A stretch of 64,000 nucleotides of DNA, taken from Bradyrhizobium erythrophlei (GTDB lineage: Bacteria > Pseudomonadota > Alphaproteobacteria > Rhizobiales > Xanthobacteraceae). Numbering within the stretch: position 1 is the first letter of the stretch; every line of letters begins with the position of its first letter. The notes under the pieces were generated by a model. The model was not told where the DNA came from and did no database searches. It saw nothing but the letters and a program-made list of their open reading frames with translations. The stretch spans positions 3,472,001-3,536,000 of the forward strand of contig NZ_LT670817.1 in assembly GCF_900129425.1 (NCBI RefSeq), written 5' to 3'. Of the stretch, positions 1 through 7,321 are shown in pieces. A program made the translations under genes and the position numbers.

Positions 1-153
1 GCGCAGCACATCGTTGTCCGGGATCACGACCTGCCGGTCGAACTGGAGGTCGCCCTGCCAGTAGACCAGGAGGTCGCCTTCCGACGACGCCTTGAGCCAA
101 TCGTAATAGTCGGAGAGGGCGCCTGGAGCGACCTCAAGGACTGTGCGCTCCAT
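1..153 (-). CDS. Partial hypothetical phage protein (N-terminal 51 residues)
   Basis: A minus-strand reading frame opens with ATG at 153-151 and runs off the left edge of the window without a stop. It starts MERTVLEVAPGALSDYY and goes on with a tryptophan- and acid-rich stretch. Its ATG lies 3 bases from the stop of the next upstream gene (156-551), so the two are probably cotranscribed. I do not recognise the family; only the N-terminus is visible. Confidence 0.6.
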   Translation of the reverse strand, partial: MERTVLEVAPGALSDYYDWLKASSEGDLLVYWQGDLQFDRQVVIPDNDVLR

Positions 154-155
154 GG

Positions 156-551
156 TCAGATCTCGCTGCGTTCCTGGTCGACCAGGCTGGCGTACAGGCC
201 GGCGAGGGCCGTCACACCTTCCACGATCGCGCCGAGCTGATCGAGCTGCTCAGCGGGGTTGAGGACGTCCGGAACTTCGGACAGCTCGAAGTCCGGCTCG
301 AAGTCGATGTCGAACTCGAAGTCGTCATCGTCAGCGAACTCGTCGTCTTCGCTCTCGACGCAGTTGAACAGGTCGTTGACCATTACCATGGCGACGTGAT
401 CGAGCAGCTCGTCGAGCGAGCCAACAGGGGTTGCCTCATCCATGCAGATGCCTGGCGGACAGGAGCACACACCGTGCTCTGCGGCTTCCTGAGCATGGTG
501 GGCTTCGAACATCGAAGCCAGACCGCCCTGGTCAACTTGGAAAACTCTCAT
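156..551 (-). CDS. Acidic hypothetical phage protein, 131 aa
   Basis: The start has a GGAG ribosome-binding site just upstream. The middle third (about residues 65-90) is almost all Asp, Glu and Phe, giving a strongly acidic linker. The N-terminal third holds a short cysteine cluster (VCSCPPGIC) that could bind metal. No family is recognised. It lies directly downstream of a strong terminator, so it probably depends on its own promoter or on read-through from the ssb-HNH transcript. Confidence 0.6.
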   Translation of the reverse strand: MRVFQVDQGGLASMFEAHHAQEAAEHGVCSCPPGICMDEATPVGSLDELLDHVAMVMVNDLFNCVESEDDEFADDDDFEFDIDFEPDFELSEVPDVLNPAEQLDQLGAIVEGVTALAGLYASLVDQERSEI

Positions 552-563
552 TTGATCTCCGTG

Positions 564-616
564 TGAAAAAACAATAGGGGCGCCTCCTGCACGCCAACCA
601 AGAAAGGAGGCGCCCC
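564..616 (-). terminator. Rho-independent terminator after the ssb-HNH genes
   Basis: A perfect 12-bp stem (GGGGCGCCTCCT at 577-588 with its complement at 605-616) is followed, reading on the minus strand, by a T-rich tract (complement of the A-run at 566-571). It sits just after the HNH gene and before the acidic gene. Confidence 0.85.
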
Positions 617-651
617 CGATATTCCCCGCTCAACGGGGAAGCTCTGATGGA

Positions 652-1059
652 TTAGGCCGCTCGACGCTCCTCCCACATCTTCAAGCTCAGCTCCGAACGG
701 AGACGCTTGAAGCCTGGGAAGTTGAGGTTCTGCTTCTGTGTGCCCCATTCGAGGTTGCTCGGTTTGTTGTTCGAGCTATCCTCGTCCAGGTGCATCACCA
801 CAGCCTCTTCGAACGGCTTTGCCCCGTGGAAGGCCTCGCACACCAGGACATGAACCTTGTGGGTCTTGCCCTTGTAGACGAGGACGAAGCGCAGCTCTTC
901 CGGATCCCAAGTGCCGGTGGTCGGCACTCCGCCGTAGACCCTGAACCCGCCCTTAGGGAGCGGAGCCAGGTGGGGCAACCTCATCACTCTTCCGAGTGCA
1001 GAGGCGAGGTACTCTGGAAGCCGGGGGATCGGCCTCCAGATCTCGTTGTTGTCGTTCAT
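652..1059 (-). CDS. HNH homing endonuclease (NUMOD4 + HNH_3 type)
   Basis: The N-terminus (EIWRPIPRLPEY, residues 6-17) matches the NUMOD4 motif seen in free-standing phage HNH nucleases. The C-terminal half has the HNH_3 signature: VHVLVCEAFHG, then VVMHLDED and NNKPSNLEW, where the His of MHLD takes the place of the usual NHID. These enzymes nick or cut DNA and spread by homing. It lies between ssb and a terminator, a common insertion spot for such genes. Active-site residues look intact; cleavage activity is inferred. Confidence 0.85.
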   Translation of the reverse strand: MNDNNEIWRPIPRLPEYLASALGRVMRLPHLAPLPKGGFRVYGGVPTTGTWDPEELRFVLVYKGKTHKVHVLVCEAFHGAKPFEEAVVMHLDEDSSNNKPSNLEWGTQKQNLNFPGFKRLRSELSLKMWEERRAA

Positions 1060-1080
1060 TACGCGGCTCGGCGACGTCGA

Positions 1081-1692
1081 CTAGAATGGAATTTCGTCGT
1101 CGAGGTCCGCGTTGCTGCGCGACGGGGCGCTGCGGCGTCCGCCACCTCTGTCATCGCTCCGGTCATCGTCACGGCGCGAGCTGCGCCCTTCCGAACGACC
1201 ACCGCGGTCGCCACCACGATCATCACCGTCGTCGCGGGAACGGCGGCTGCTGCCGCGGCTGCCACGATCGTCAGCACCGCGATTATCGTCACGGCTGCTG
1301 CGCGAACCACGGTCATCGCCACCACGATCATCGTCGCGGTCACGGCTGCCGCCGCTATCGCCCTTCGTGGAGATCAGGTCGATCGACTGAACGACGATCT
1401 CGGTCTTGTACCGATCCTTGCCGTCCTGATCTTCCCACTTCGTGGTCTGCAGCTTGCCCTCGACATATACCTTGTCGCCCTTGCTGAGGTACTGGTCGAC
1501 GACCTTGATGAGTCCTTCGAGCCAGACGACGCAGTTGTGCCACTCCGTCTTCTCTTTGCGTTCGCCGTCACGGTCACGCCACTTCTCGGTGGTGGCGATG
1601 CTGAAGTTCGCCACCTTGGTTCCGTTCTGCGTTGAACGGATCTCCGGATCCTTGCCGAGGTTGCCGACCAGGATCACCTTGTTAACTGCCAT
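1081..1692 (-). CDS. ssb: Single-stranded DNA-binding protein
   Basis: Residues 1-110 form a bacterial-type OB fold (MAVNKVILVGNLGKDPE, then VANFSIATTE and WHNCVVW). The protein ends in the acidic tip DDEIPF, which in the family docks partner proteins. The linker between them (about residues 115-195) is unusual: it is built almost only of Arg, Asp, Gly and Ser in RDD/RGG-like repeats, where most SSBs have Gly/Pro/Gln linkers. An early gene with the 16-bp palindrome about 38 bp upstream of its start; it probably coats phage replication intermediates. Confidence 0.95.
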   Translation of the reverse strand: MAVNKVILVGNLGKDPEIRSTQNGTKVANFSIATTEKWRDRDGERKEKTEWHNCVVWLEGLIKVVDQYLSKGDKVYVEGKLQTTKWEDQDGKDRYKTEIVVQSIDLISTKGDSGGSRDRDDDRGGDDRGSRSSRDDNRGADDRGSRGSSRRSRDDGDDRGGDRGGRSEGRSSRRDDDRSDDRGGGRRSAPSRSNADLDDEIPF

Positions 1693-1730
1693 GTGCTCTC
1701 TCTCCTTCTCCGATTTGCATTAGCACAGCA

Positions 1731-1746
1731 TTTGCATTCAAGCAAA
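1731..1746 (-). promoter_or_regulatory. 16-bp palindromic operator-like site upstream of ssb
   Basis: Minus-strand sequence TTTGCTTGAATGCAAA, the consensus form of the site dispersed through the phage parts of the window. A half-site (ATGCAAA) lies closer to the gene at 1714-1720. On the minus strand TTGCTT and TAATGC are 17 bp apart, so the site could overlap a -35 element. Confidence 0.6.
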
Positions 1747-1753
1747 TACTTTC

Positions 1754-3328
1754 TCAAAAATCTGGCTTACGAAATAGCGACGCCTTGTCGTCGAAGCTCA
1801 GATCCACGATCCCGGTGAGGCCGGCGATCCGCTTGAGGCGGACCTTGGCGATGATCACCTGTCGTTCGTTCGGCGCCTCCGCGATCCGCTCCTGGTCCGC
1901 ATGGACCACGATGCCGAGGTCGGCCTTGTTGTACCAGTGCGCCGAGTCCGAGATGTTGTAGAGGGTCGGAACCGACTTCAGGTCCAACTTGGTCGGATGG
2001 GCCACGACGATGACACAGACACCAAACTGCTTGGCGAACCGCTTCATCTTCTTGATCGCCTTTCCGACGTACTCGGTCAGCGAGATGTTCATCGGCCGGT
2101 TGTGCTCCAACTCGTTCCACGGGTCGATGAGTAATACCTTGACGCCGTCCCGGAAGACGGCGGCTGCCGCTCTGTCCAGGATGAAGTCCAGGTCGATGTC
2201 CTGGTCGAGGGACTCATCGTAGTCGATGAACTGGAAGTAGCGCTGTACGAAAGCCTCGGCGCGCTTCTTCTCTTCGAGAGACCATTCATCCTTCGCCTTG
2301 TCCAGGAAGGCCGTCATCAGCTCGTTCGCCAGGAACGGCTTGACGTCCTTCTCGCCCGAGAAGACAGCGACCGGCCACTTATGGCGCTTCGCCGCCAGCG
2401 TGACGATTTGGTTGATGAGGGTCGACTTACCGACGTTCGGGATACCAGTCGCGACCACGAACTGCCCCTGGTAGAGCTTCATGTGGTCGTCGAGCTTCTT
2501 CGAGATCCCAAGCTCGATCATCATCGGGATATCGAGATCTGGATAATCCGATAGGCGGAACAGTCCCTTTACCGGCCATGGCTTGGCATTCTCGATGATC
2601 TCGCGAACCTTCTCGGGACCGAAGTACTTCTTGACCTCGTTCATGTCCTTGCAGGGACGGAGCTTGCCTCGCTTCTTCTTGTCGGGCACGACATCGTCCT
2701 TCGGATATTCTATCCAGAAGCACTTGGCCGCGCCGATGCGTCTGACCAGCTCCTTGGCGAGCCGGCCACCGGGTTCGTCGCCATCGACGGCGATGATGTG
2801 ATATTTGACCCGCATGATCTGGTCCATCAGGCGAGCCATGAAGGCGAACTTGTCGTCGTCCTCAGGGTCGATATCCCGATCGTCGTCCGGGACGTGGATC
2901 AGCTTGCCGTTCTTGTCTCGCGCAGGGGGGGCTCCGTCCGGCACGGAGATGCAGGTGTCGTAGCCAGACAGCAGAACCGCGTGGCAGTCGGGCTCGCCCT
3001 CCACCCAGATCAGGGAGTCGGTACCAACCTCAAGCCGCGTCATCGTCTCCTCGTTGAGGAGGACGTTAGCGTTGTAGACCGTCTTGGTCGCACCGCGCTT
3101 CTGCATGAAGCGGCGCTCGCCGTCCTGAACCCAGCGGTACTTGCAGTTGACCTCGATATCGCCTTCCCAGTAGGGCCAGCACAGGACGTTCCCATTGGGA
3201 TCGCGTTCAACTATGACGTTGTCCTGCGAACCTCGCGAGAGACGCCCGCTGTAGAGCCCCATATCCGCCGCCAGCTCGACGCTCAGCTCGCGGTCCTCCA
3301 GTCCTCTCGCGTGTCTCTCGTTTAGCAT
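1754..3328 (-). CDS. Phage primase-helicase, TOPRIM and helicase part (T7 gp4/Twinkle type)
   Basis: The protein holds a TOPRIM fold (WVEGEPDCHAVLLSG with the catalytic Glu, later AVDGDEPGG with the metal-binding Asp residues) and a RecA-like hexameric helicase core: Walker A GIPNVGKST, a DPWNEL Walker B region typical of Twinkle, and VVVAHPTK as motif H3. The zinc-binding domain expected at the N-terminus is encoded in another frame just upstream (3207-3530). I place the start at the ATG at 3328, preceded by GGAG; the frame is open back to an ATG at 3382. It should unwind the fork and prime lagging strands. Confidence 0.85.
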   Translation of the reverse strand: MLNERHARGLEDRELSVELAADMGLYSGRLSRGSQDNVIVERDPNGNVLCWPYWEGDIEVNCKYRWVQDGERRFMQKRGATKTVYNANVLLNEETMTRLEVGTDSLIWVEGEPDCHAVLLSGYDTCISVPDGAPPARDKNGKLIHVPDDDRDIDPEDDDKFAFMARLMDQIMRVKYHIIAVDGDEPGGRLAKELVRRIGAAKCFWIEYPKDDVVPDKKKRGKLRPCKDMNEVKKYFGPEKVREIIENAKPWPVKGLFRLSDYPDLDIPMMIELGISKKLDDHMKLYQGQFVVATGIPNVGKSTLINQIVTLAAKRHKWPVAVFSGEKDVKPFLANELMTAFLDKAKDEWSLEEKKRAEAFVQRYFQFIDYDESLDQDIDLDFILDRAAAAVFRDGVKVLLIDPWNELEHNRPMNISLTEYVGKAIKKMKRFAKQFGVCVIVVAHPTKLDLKSVPTLYNISDSAHWYNKADLGIVVHADQERIAEAPNERQVIIAKVRLKRIAGLTGIVDLSFDDKASLFRKPDF

Positions 3329-3530
3329 TCTCTGAACCACTCCATGTGCAATGGTGGCAATTCCAAACCACCCCTTTGTCATCGATCTTCACGCTGAGGC
3401 ACCGGATCTTCTTGTGCGACCCCTTGCGGGTGTGCGAGCAGTGCGGGCACAGCGTGTACTGGTTTCCGAACTTGAGGGACTTAACCTTGATGCCCTCTTC
3501 ACCCAGGACCTTCCCGACGTCGATCGCCAT
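3207..3530 (-). CDS. Zinc-finger domain of the phage primase, separate reading frame
   Basis: Residues 28-63 carry the zinc-ribbon of T7-type primases: CPHC, then a basic stretch ending RCLSVKI, then NCHHCTW. After about residue 75 the sequence turns into an Arg/Gly tail with no similarity to primases, while the expected continuation (GLEDRELSVELAADMG) is in the next frame. This means either two overlapping genes, with the helicase part restarting at 3328, or one gene joined by a +1 shift. It starts one base into the stop of the initiator gene. Confidence 0.75.
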   Translation of the reverse strand: MAIDVGKVLGEEGIKVKSLKFGNQYTLCPHCSHTRKGSHKKIRCLSVKIDDKGVVWNCHHCTWSGSENAKRETRERTGGPRAERRAGGGYGALQRASLARFAGQRHS

Positions 3531-4369
3531 CAGACGAACACGCCGGCATTGCGGATGCGGGACCGTGCAGCGTCCGAGCTTCCGCCCTTCTCACCCGGTT
3601 CCTCTGTCTCCCACCGTTCCTGGTTGAGCCAGGTGGTGGCGTGAGCGATGAACTGTTCGTTCTTCCGGTCCTTCTTGACCGCATCGCCCATCCGTTCCGC
3701 ATAGATGCGGAGGCCGGCCATGATCGCTTCGAAGGTGACCCGATCCTCGCGCTCAAGCTTTTCGAGCTTGTCCAGCGCTGCCTTCTTGCTGGTGTTCTTC
3801 CGGCGCGGATACAGATTCCAGAACTGCTCCCGATAATCCTCAGGCCACGGCGCAGTCTTGCGCCGCTTCTTCGGTTTGGGTTTGGGTTCAGAGTCTGGTT
3901 CTTGAGATGGTTCTAGTATACGGCTCTTCATGTCGGGCTCGCCGACATCGGTTGTCGCCGTGTTTGACATCCCTCGTCGCGGACGCTGACAACCCTCGTT
4001 GTTGTCGTTGTCGTAGGATGTCGCCGCTTTTGACATCCCCCCTGTCGGCTTATTTGACATGGGTCCGTCGTCGTTGATGCTCGGCTCTTGGGGCAGGTTC
4101 ACCATCAGCCGGTACACCGACGATCGCTTGCCGCCGTTCTCGTGGAAGCGACGGGTCACCTCGATCAGGCCGATGGACTCCAGTGTCATCAGGCTGGTGT
4201 TCACCGTCTGCCGGGAGAGCATGGTCTTCGCGGCGATCGTGTTCTGCTTGGGATAGGTCTCGTTCTGCTCGTTGGCGTAGTTGGCCAGCGTGATCAGGAC
4301 CAGCTTCAGGGTAGGCGTGATTTTTTCGTGATCCAGGTCGAACGCCCAGGTCAGTGCTCTCAGGCTCAT
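3530..4369 (-). CDS. Replication initiator-like protein with winged helix (lambda O-like organisation)
   Basis: Residues 1-95 form a winged helix (TLKLVLITLANYANEQN, then LSRQTVNTSLMTLESIGL). A hydrophilic linker (about 100-160) follows, whose DNA carries five iteron copies. The C-terminal part (DYREQFWNLYPRRKN onward) is the helical region common to phage replication proteins of this type. An initiator gene with its binding sites inside the linker is the arrangement of lambda O. It lies just upstream of the primase on the same strand. DNA binding to the repeats is inferred. Confidence 0.7.
   Translation of the reverse strand: MSLRALTWAFDLDHEKITPTLKLVLITLANYANEQNETYPKQNTIAAKTMLSRQTVNTSLMTLESIGLIEVTRRFHENGGKRSSVYRLMVNLPQEPSINDDGPMSNKPTGGMSKAATSYDNDNNEGCQRPRRGMSNTATTDVGEPDMKSRILEPSQEPDSEPKPKPKKRRKTAPWPEDYREQFWNLYPRRKNTSKKAALDKLEKLEREDRVTFEAIMAGLRIYAERMGDAVKKDRKNEQFIAHATTWLNQERWETEEPGEKGGSSDAARSRIRNAGVFV
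3930..4060. repeat. Iteron array A inside the initiator gene (candidate origin)
   Basis: Five copies of a 19-bp element with ends ATGTC and GACAT around 9 bases: 3930-3948, 3952-3970, 3974-3992 (degenerate), 4018-4036 and 4042-4060. Starts are spaced 22, 22, 44 and 24 bp, that is about two helical turns, with one degenerate slot near 3996. The best copy reads ATGTCAAAAGCGGCGACAT on the minus strand. The same element forms array B at 40406-40518. Confidence 0.75.
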
Positions 4370-4424
4370 TTTTTGTTCTCAGGGTTGGCGCCGGTCGGTT
4401 TGACAACCTTCCGGGGGTGGTGTA

Positions 4425-4440
4425 TTTGCACGAATGCAAA
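4425..4440. promoter_or_regulatory. 16-bp palindromic site between the divergent initiator and ruvC-like genes
   Basis: TTTGCACGAATGCAAA on the plus strand, directly followed by a second partial site (AGCAAATGCAA at 4441-4451). It is placed to control the minus-strand replication genes and the plus-strand resolvase together. Confidence 0.6.
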
Positions 4441-4497
4441 AGCAAATGCAAGCCACGAGATGTGGTGATGCAAATTTGTCACGGACACTAGGGAACG

Positions 4498-5103
4498 ATG
4501 GGCTCCATCCTCGTAGCCGGACTTGACCCGGCACTGGCGAACTTCGGCATCGCTCGGATGTGGCTCGACCTGGAGACGCTCAACCTGCGCCTCGACCGGT
4601 TCCGCACTATCGTGACCGAGAAGCTGGCCGGCAAGAAGAAGGTCATCCGTCAGAACTCCGACGACCTGCGCCGTAGCCGAGAGCTGCACGAGGGAATGCA
4701 CCAGGAGCTACACGGCTGCACCGCGGTGTTCGCCGAGATCCCGTCAGGCGCTCAGCATGCCCGTGCGGCGCTGGGCTTCGGCATCGCGATCGGCGTGCTT
4801 GCATCGTGCAAGATCCCGATGTTCGAAGTAATGCCCCTGGAAACGAAACTGGGCTCCGTGGGGAGCAAGACAGCCGGCAAGCCGGAAGTAATAGCCTGGG
4901 CTGCAAACCGATATCCTGAGGCTTCCTGGCAGCGCTACGAGGCCGACACGCGAGGCAAATCGCCCCACAAAAAAGGCGACCTTCACGATGACAACGAGCA
5001 CGTCGCTGACGCCATCGCGATCGTCCACGCAGGGATTTGTTTGCCTGACTTCAAAAATTTGCTGACCTTTCTGAAGGCAACTGCAACTGCAAATACACAG
5101 TAA
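4498..5103 (+). CDS. RuvC-like Holliday junction resolvase
   Basis: RNase H-fold resolvase of phage type. Acidic residues expected for two-metal catalysis are in ILVAGLDPALANFG (Asp near residue 9), VFAEIPSG (Glu near 81) and the C-terminal HVADAIAI (Asp). Length (201 aa) fits RuvC-like phage proteins. It probably resolves branched DNA before packaging. It reads away from the replication genes and ends at a strong terminator. Activity is inferred from motif order. Confidence 0.75.
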   Translation: MGSILVAGLDPALANFGIARMWLDLETLNLRLDRFRTIVTEKLAGKKKVIRQNSDDLRRSRELHEGMHQELHGCTAVFAEIPSGAQHARAALGFGIAIGVLASCKIPMFEVMPLETKLGSVGSKTAGKPEVIAWAANRYPEASWQRYEADTRGKSPHKKGDLHDDNEHVADAIAIVHAGICLPDFKNLLTFLKATATANTQ

Positions 5104-5128
5104 AATCAAGCGTTTTCAGTGTTTTCAC

Positions 5129-5163
5129 CCCGCTTTTGCGAACGAAGCGGGAACTATTTTTTT
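5129..5163 (+). terminator. Rho-independent terminator after the ruvC-like gene
   Basis: Stem CCCGCTT at 5129-5135 pairs with AAGCGGG at 5145-5151 and is followed by a run of T at 5157-5163. Confidence 0.85.
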
Positions 5164-5199
5164 CTTGATACTGCTACGAACCTGGGGTAGTAGCCGTCG

Positions 5200-5324
5200 T
5201 TAGCATTGACGCAAATGGGTTGGAGAAGCATATGCAAACGCGGATTCAGAACGTTGAAAGATCGTATTAATTGTTATTCGAACCCGGGTTCCCGGGCACC
5301 AACTGTGGTTTTGTATTAAGCAAA
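5200..5324 (+). promoter_or_regulatory. Control region of the repressor gene
   Basis: Upstream of the repressor lie two weak versions of the dispersed palindrome: TTAGCATTGACGCAAA (5200-5215, 13 of 16 matches) and the one-base-shorter TTTGTATTAAGCAAA (5310-5324), plus a half-site ATGCAAAC (5232-5239). A separate perfect palindrome GAACCCGGGTTC sits at 5280-5291. The arrangement suggests autoregulation of the repressor; a promoter was not identified with certainty. Confidence 0.45.
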
Positions 5325-5349
5325 TCGTGCTAAAGGAAGGGCGCATCAC

Positions 5350-6069
5350 ATGGAACTGGCGCTACAAATGAAATCCCCAAAGGCTCAGACGCCCAAGCAG
5401 GTCGTCATTGAGTGGATCGATCACATCCTCGACCGCAAGCGGTGGAACGGTACCGAGCTTGCCAGGAAGTCGGGATTGGCTCCATCAACGCTTCTTCGGT
5501 TACTCAATGATCCTGATCACCCGTTCGTTCCTTCGATGAAGACGCTTCAGAAGGTCGCTGACGGGTCGGGCATCCCGATTACCAAGAAGGTTCTGGAAGC
5601 AATTGGAGCCGACGCTGAGGAGGCCGCAGACCTTACTACCGAAGGTGCGGCCCGCCGCAGCTCAGCACGACCCGCTGCTCGAACCGCAACCGTCGAGTTA
5701 AAGCATGTGTCGGCTTTGCCTGCATCTCTTCAGGCGGCTGCCGGATCGAGGCGAGACGGATATGTCCCGGCTCCTCCGCAGCTCGATGGAGACGAGACGG
5801 CATTCGCGTTCCATATGCCTGACGACTCTCTTTCCGACTGGTTCAAGGCCGGATCGCTGATGTTTGCCACTAAGCGCCGCGATCCGATCGCGGGCGACAT
5901 GGTCCTCATTATCACGAAGGACGGCAAGAGCCGGGTTCGGATTATGACCGGCATCGACGAGAACGGCCTGAGGATATCCAAGGGAATGTCGGCCGGTAAT
6001 GAGGAGACGATCGCGTTCAATGACATCCAGGATATCGCGATCGTCGCCGTCATAGTTCGGAACATTTGA
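5350..6069 (+). CDS. CI/LexA-like phage repressor (HTH + S24-type C-terminal domain)
   Basis: An AAGGAAGGG ribosome-binding site precedes the ATG. Residues 25-80 form an XRE-type helix-turn-helix (GTELARKSGLAPSTLLRLL). Residues 130-239 resemble the LexA/CI self-cleaving domain: an Ala-Gly pair at the start (AAAG), the nucleophile region MPDDSLSDW with Ser, and GDMVLIITKDG. Where LexA has the catalytic Lys (VKRL) this protein seems to have Arg (VRIM), so self-cleavage may be lost. It is the best candidate binder of the dispersed 16-bp palindromes. Stands convergent to the Cro-like gene pair. Confidence 0.85.
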   Translation: MELALQMKSPKAQTPKQVVIEWIDHILDRKRWNGTELARKSGLAPSTLLRLLNDPDHPFVPSMKTLQKVADGSGIPITKKVLEAIGADAEEAADLTTEGAARRSSARPAARTATVELKHVSALPASLQAAAGSRRDGYVPAPPQLDGDETAFAFHMPDDSLSDWFKAGSLMFATKRRDPIAGDMVLIITKDGKSRVRIMTGIDENGLRISKGMSAGNEETIAFNDIQDIAIVAVIVRNI

Positions 6070-6447
6070 TCAGTTAAGCGGTCCGAACATCTCCTCGACC
6101 CGATCGACCATCGATCGGATGATTGTGATCGGAGAGGTCATCACGTCGAGGTCGAAGTCTTTCCGGAGAGCTGAGAGCTTGGCAAGCCACCGCTTGTCAG
6201 CCTCCAGCTTCTTCGGATTGCACTGAGCCTTCCATTCCTCCTGCGAGATATCGAGTTGCGTCTTCGCGATCTCGAAGTCCAGATATTCCCTGAACTCCTT
6301 CAGTTGAGTTGCGACCTCCGTCATCGCCGGCTCGATCACGATTAGCCCGCTGCAAATCTCCTCCAGGATTTTAGGCAAACGGCTCTGGAATTGCGGATTG
6401 ATGTCGCGTTGCACCGGTTGCTGCAAATTTTGCTTTGCAACCCTCAT
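6070..6447 (-). CDS. Hypothetical helical protein, partner of the Cro-like gene
   Basis: 125 residues, mostly predicted helix, rich in Lys, Glu and Leu, with no recognised domain. Its ATG overlaps the stop of the upstream HTH gene by 4 bases, so the two are translationally coupled. It ends back to back with the repressor gene. It could be an accessory regulator of the immunity region; this is only inferred from position. Confidence 0.6.
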   Translation of the reverse strand: MRVAKQNLQQPVQRDINPQFQSRLPKILEEICSGLIVIEPAMTEVATQLKEFREYLDFEIAKTQLDISQEEWKAQCNPKKLEADKRWLAKLSALRKDFDLDVMTSPITIIRSMVDRVEEMFGPLN

Positions 6448-6722
6448 TCTAGTTCCTTTCGATTTATGCGCCTTGCACCGTTGTCGATCGCCTTGTAGTC
6501 CTCTTCTGTGGGCTTGAATGGCCTCAGACCACGGTCGATCGCAGACAGCGCAAGAGCTGTTGATTTCGTGACACCTCTGGCCTCGTACTTGCCAACTGCC
6601 TGGGCGGTGAGCCCGAGATATTTGCCAAGTTCGAGCTGGCTGAACCCGCGCGACAACCGCCAGACTCTGACCTCGTGACCGTTAAGATACTTGCCGGAAC
6701 CATTCCGGCCACGCGAAGGCAT
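6444..6722 (-). CDS. Cro-like XRE-family transcriptional regulator
   Basis: 92 residues with a single helix-turn-helix (VWRLSRGFSQLELGKYLGL, then TAQAVGKYEARG) and a basic N-terminus. Size and position opposite the CI-like repressor fit an anti-repressor or Cro role in the lysis-lysogeny switch. A TTGCA-N4-TGCAA palindrome lies upstream at 6844-6859. Confidence 0.75.
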   Translation of the reverse strand: MPSRGRNGSGKYLNGHEVRVWRLSRGFSQLELGKYLGLTAQAVGKYEARGVTKSTALALSAIDRGLRPFKPTEEDYKAIDNGARRINRKELE

Positions 6723-6843
6723 ATCCTACCTCATTGGCCAGACTGCATTTGCGCAGCGGAGGTTATCAACGATGGTTGATTGTGATGGTTGCACTGTCAT
6801 CTCTGCAGCTCGCTGAGGTCTTCTAGGATGTGCGATTCGGTGA

Positions 6844-6859
6844 ATTGCACTCATGCAAT
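6844..6859. promoter_or_regulatory. Palindromic TTGCA-N4-TGCAA site upstream of the Cro-like gene
   Basis: ATTGCACTCATGCAAT is a perfect inverted repeat apart from its centre and shares the TTGC/GCAA arms of the dispersed 16-bp site. It lies 121 bp upstream of the HTH gene and just beyond the stop of the 59-aa gene. Confidence 0.45.
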
Positions 6860-6863
6860 CACC

Positions 6864-7043
6864 TCAAGCAGCCTTTGCACTTGCGGCAGGACGAAGCCTT
6901 GCCATGCAATTTGATTTCCACGCAGCGGCAATCAATCGAACAGCCTCCGTCCTGAGGACTGGCTGCTCGTTGAGAACCACCCATTTGCCATTTTTCCACG
7001 CCACGACGAAGAATAACGGCAGTTGTCGAGACTTCTTGCTCAC
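6864..7043 (-). CDS. Small hypothetical basic protein, 59 aa, GTG start
   Basis: A GTG codon overlaps the TGA of the preceding gene in the GTGA arrangement used throughout this operon. The product begins MSKKSRQLPLFFVVAWKNGK and ends in an Arg/Ala-rich tail. The region contains no other convincing frame. Function unknown. Confidence 0.55.
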   Translation of the reverse strand: MSKKSRQLPLFFVVAWKNGKWVVLNEQPVLRTEAVRLIAAAWKSNCMARLRPAASAKAA

Positions 7044-7321
7044 GCAGATCCTCCCAGCGGTTCGATGAAATTGGAGATCGGACCATCAAGTTCATCAAAC
7101 TGGTTGATGATGCCGCGCCCATCCTTCTCATCGATCGGAATCCAGATCGAGAAGTTGACGCCCTGATCGTTGGTGAAGCGCTCGATGGTATCGATGATGC
7201 CGGTGGATCCGGCGGGGAGGGTATGCTCGATGTCTTCGTGGTCTGCGCCTTTGGTCTCGACCAGCATCTTCACGCGCTGGCCTGGCCTGAAGCCGTTGGC
7301 TTCCTTCAGCTGATCACCCAT
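7040..7321 (-). CDS. Hypothetical phage protein, 93 aa (SH3-like beta protein)
   Basis: Starts at the ATG at 7321, with GGAG 8 bases upstream inside the end of the previous gene, overlapping it by 8 bases. The sequence (GFRPGQRVKMLVETKG, AGSTGIIDTIER) has the spacing of a small beta-barrel of the kind found in many phage early proteins. No family name is assigned. Confidence 0.65.
   Translation of the reverse strand: MGDQLKEANGFRPGQRVKMLVETKGADHEDIEHTLPAGSTGIIDTIERFTNDQGVNFSIWIPIDEKDGRGIINQFDELDGPISNFIEPLGGSA

Noticed and set aside
996..1635. Long Ala- or Arg-rich frames opposite the ssb gene
   Set aside because: They are mirror images of the RDD/RGG-rich linker codons and have no ribosome-binding sites or family match.
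5280..5291. GAACCCGGGTTC palindrome as a LexA box
   Set aside because: The alphaproteobacterial SOS box is a spaced GTTC/GAAC element and does not match. It may be a separate operator, but there is nothing to assign it to.
6859..7131. Alternative 90-codon frame over the 59-aa gene
   Set aside because: It overlaps the well-supported 93-aa gene by 90 bases in another frame; the GTG-started 59-aa frame fits the overlap pattern of the operon.
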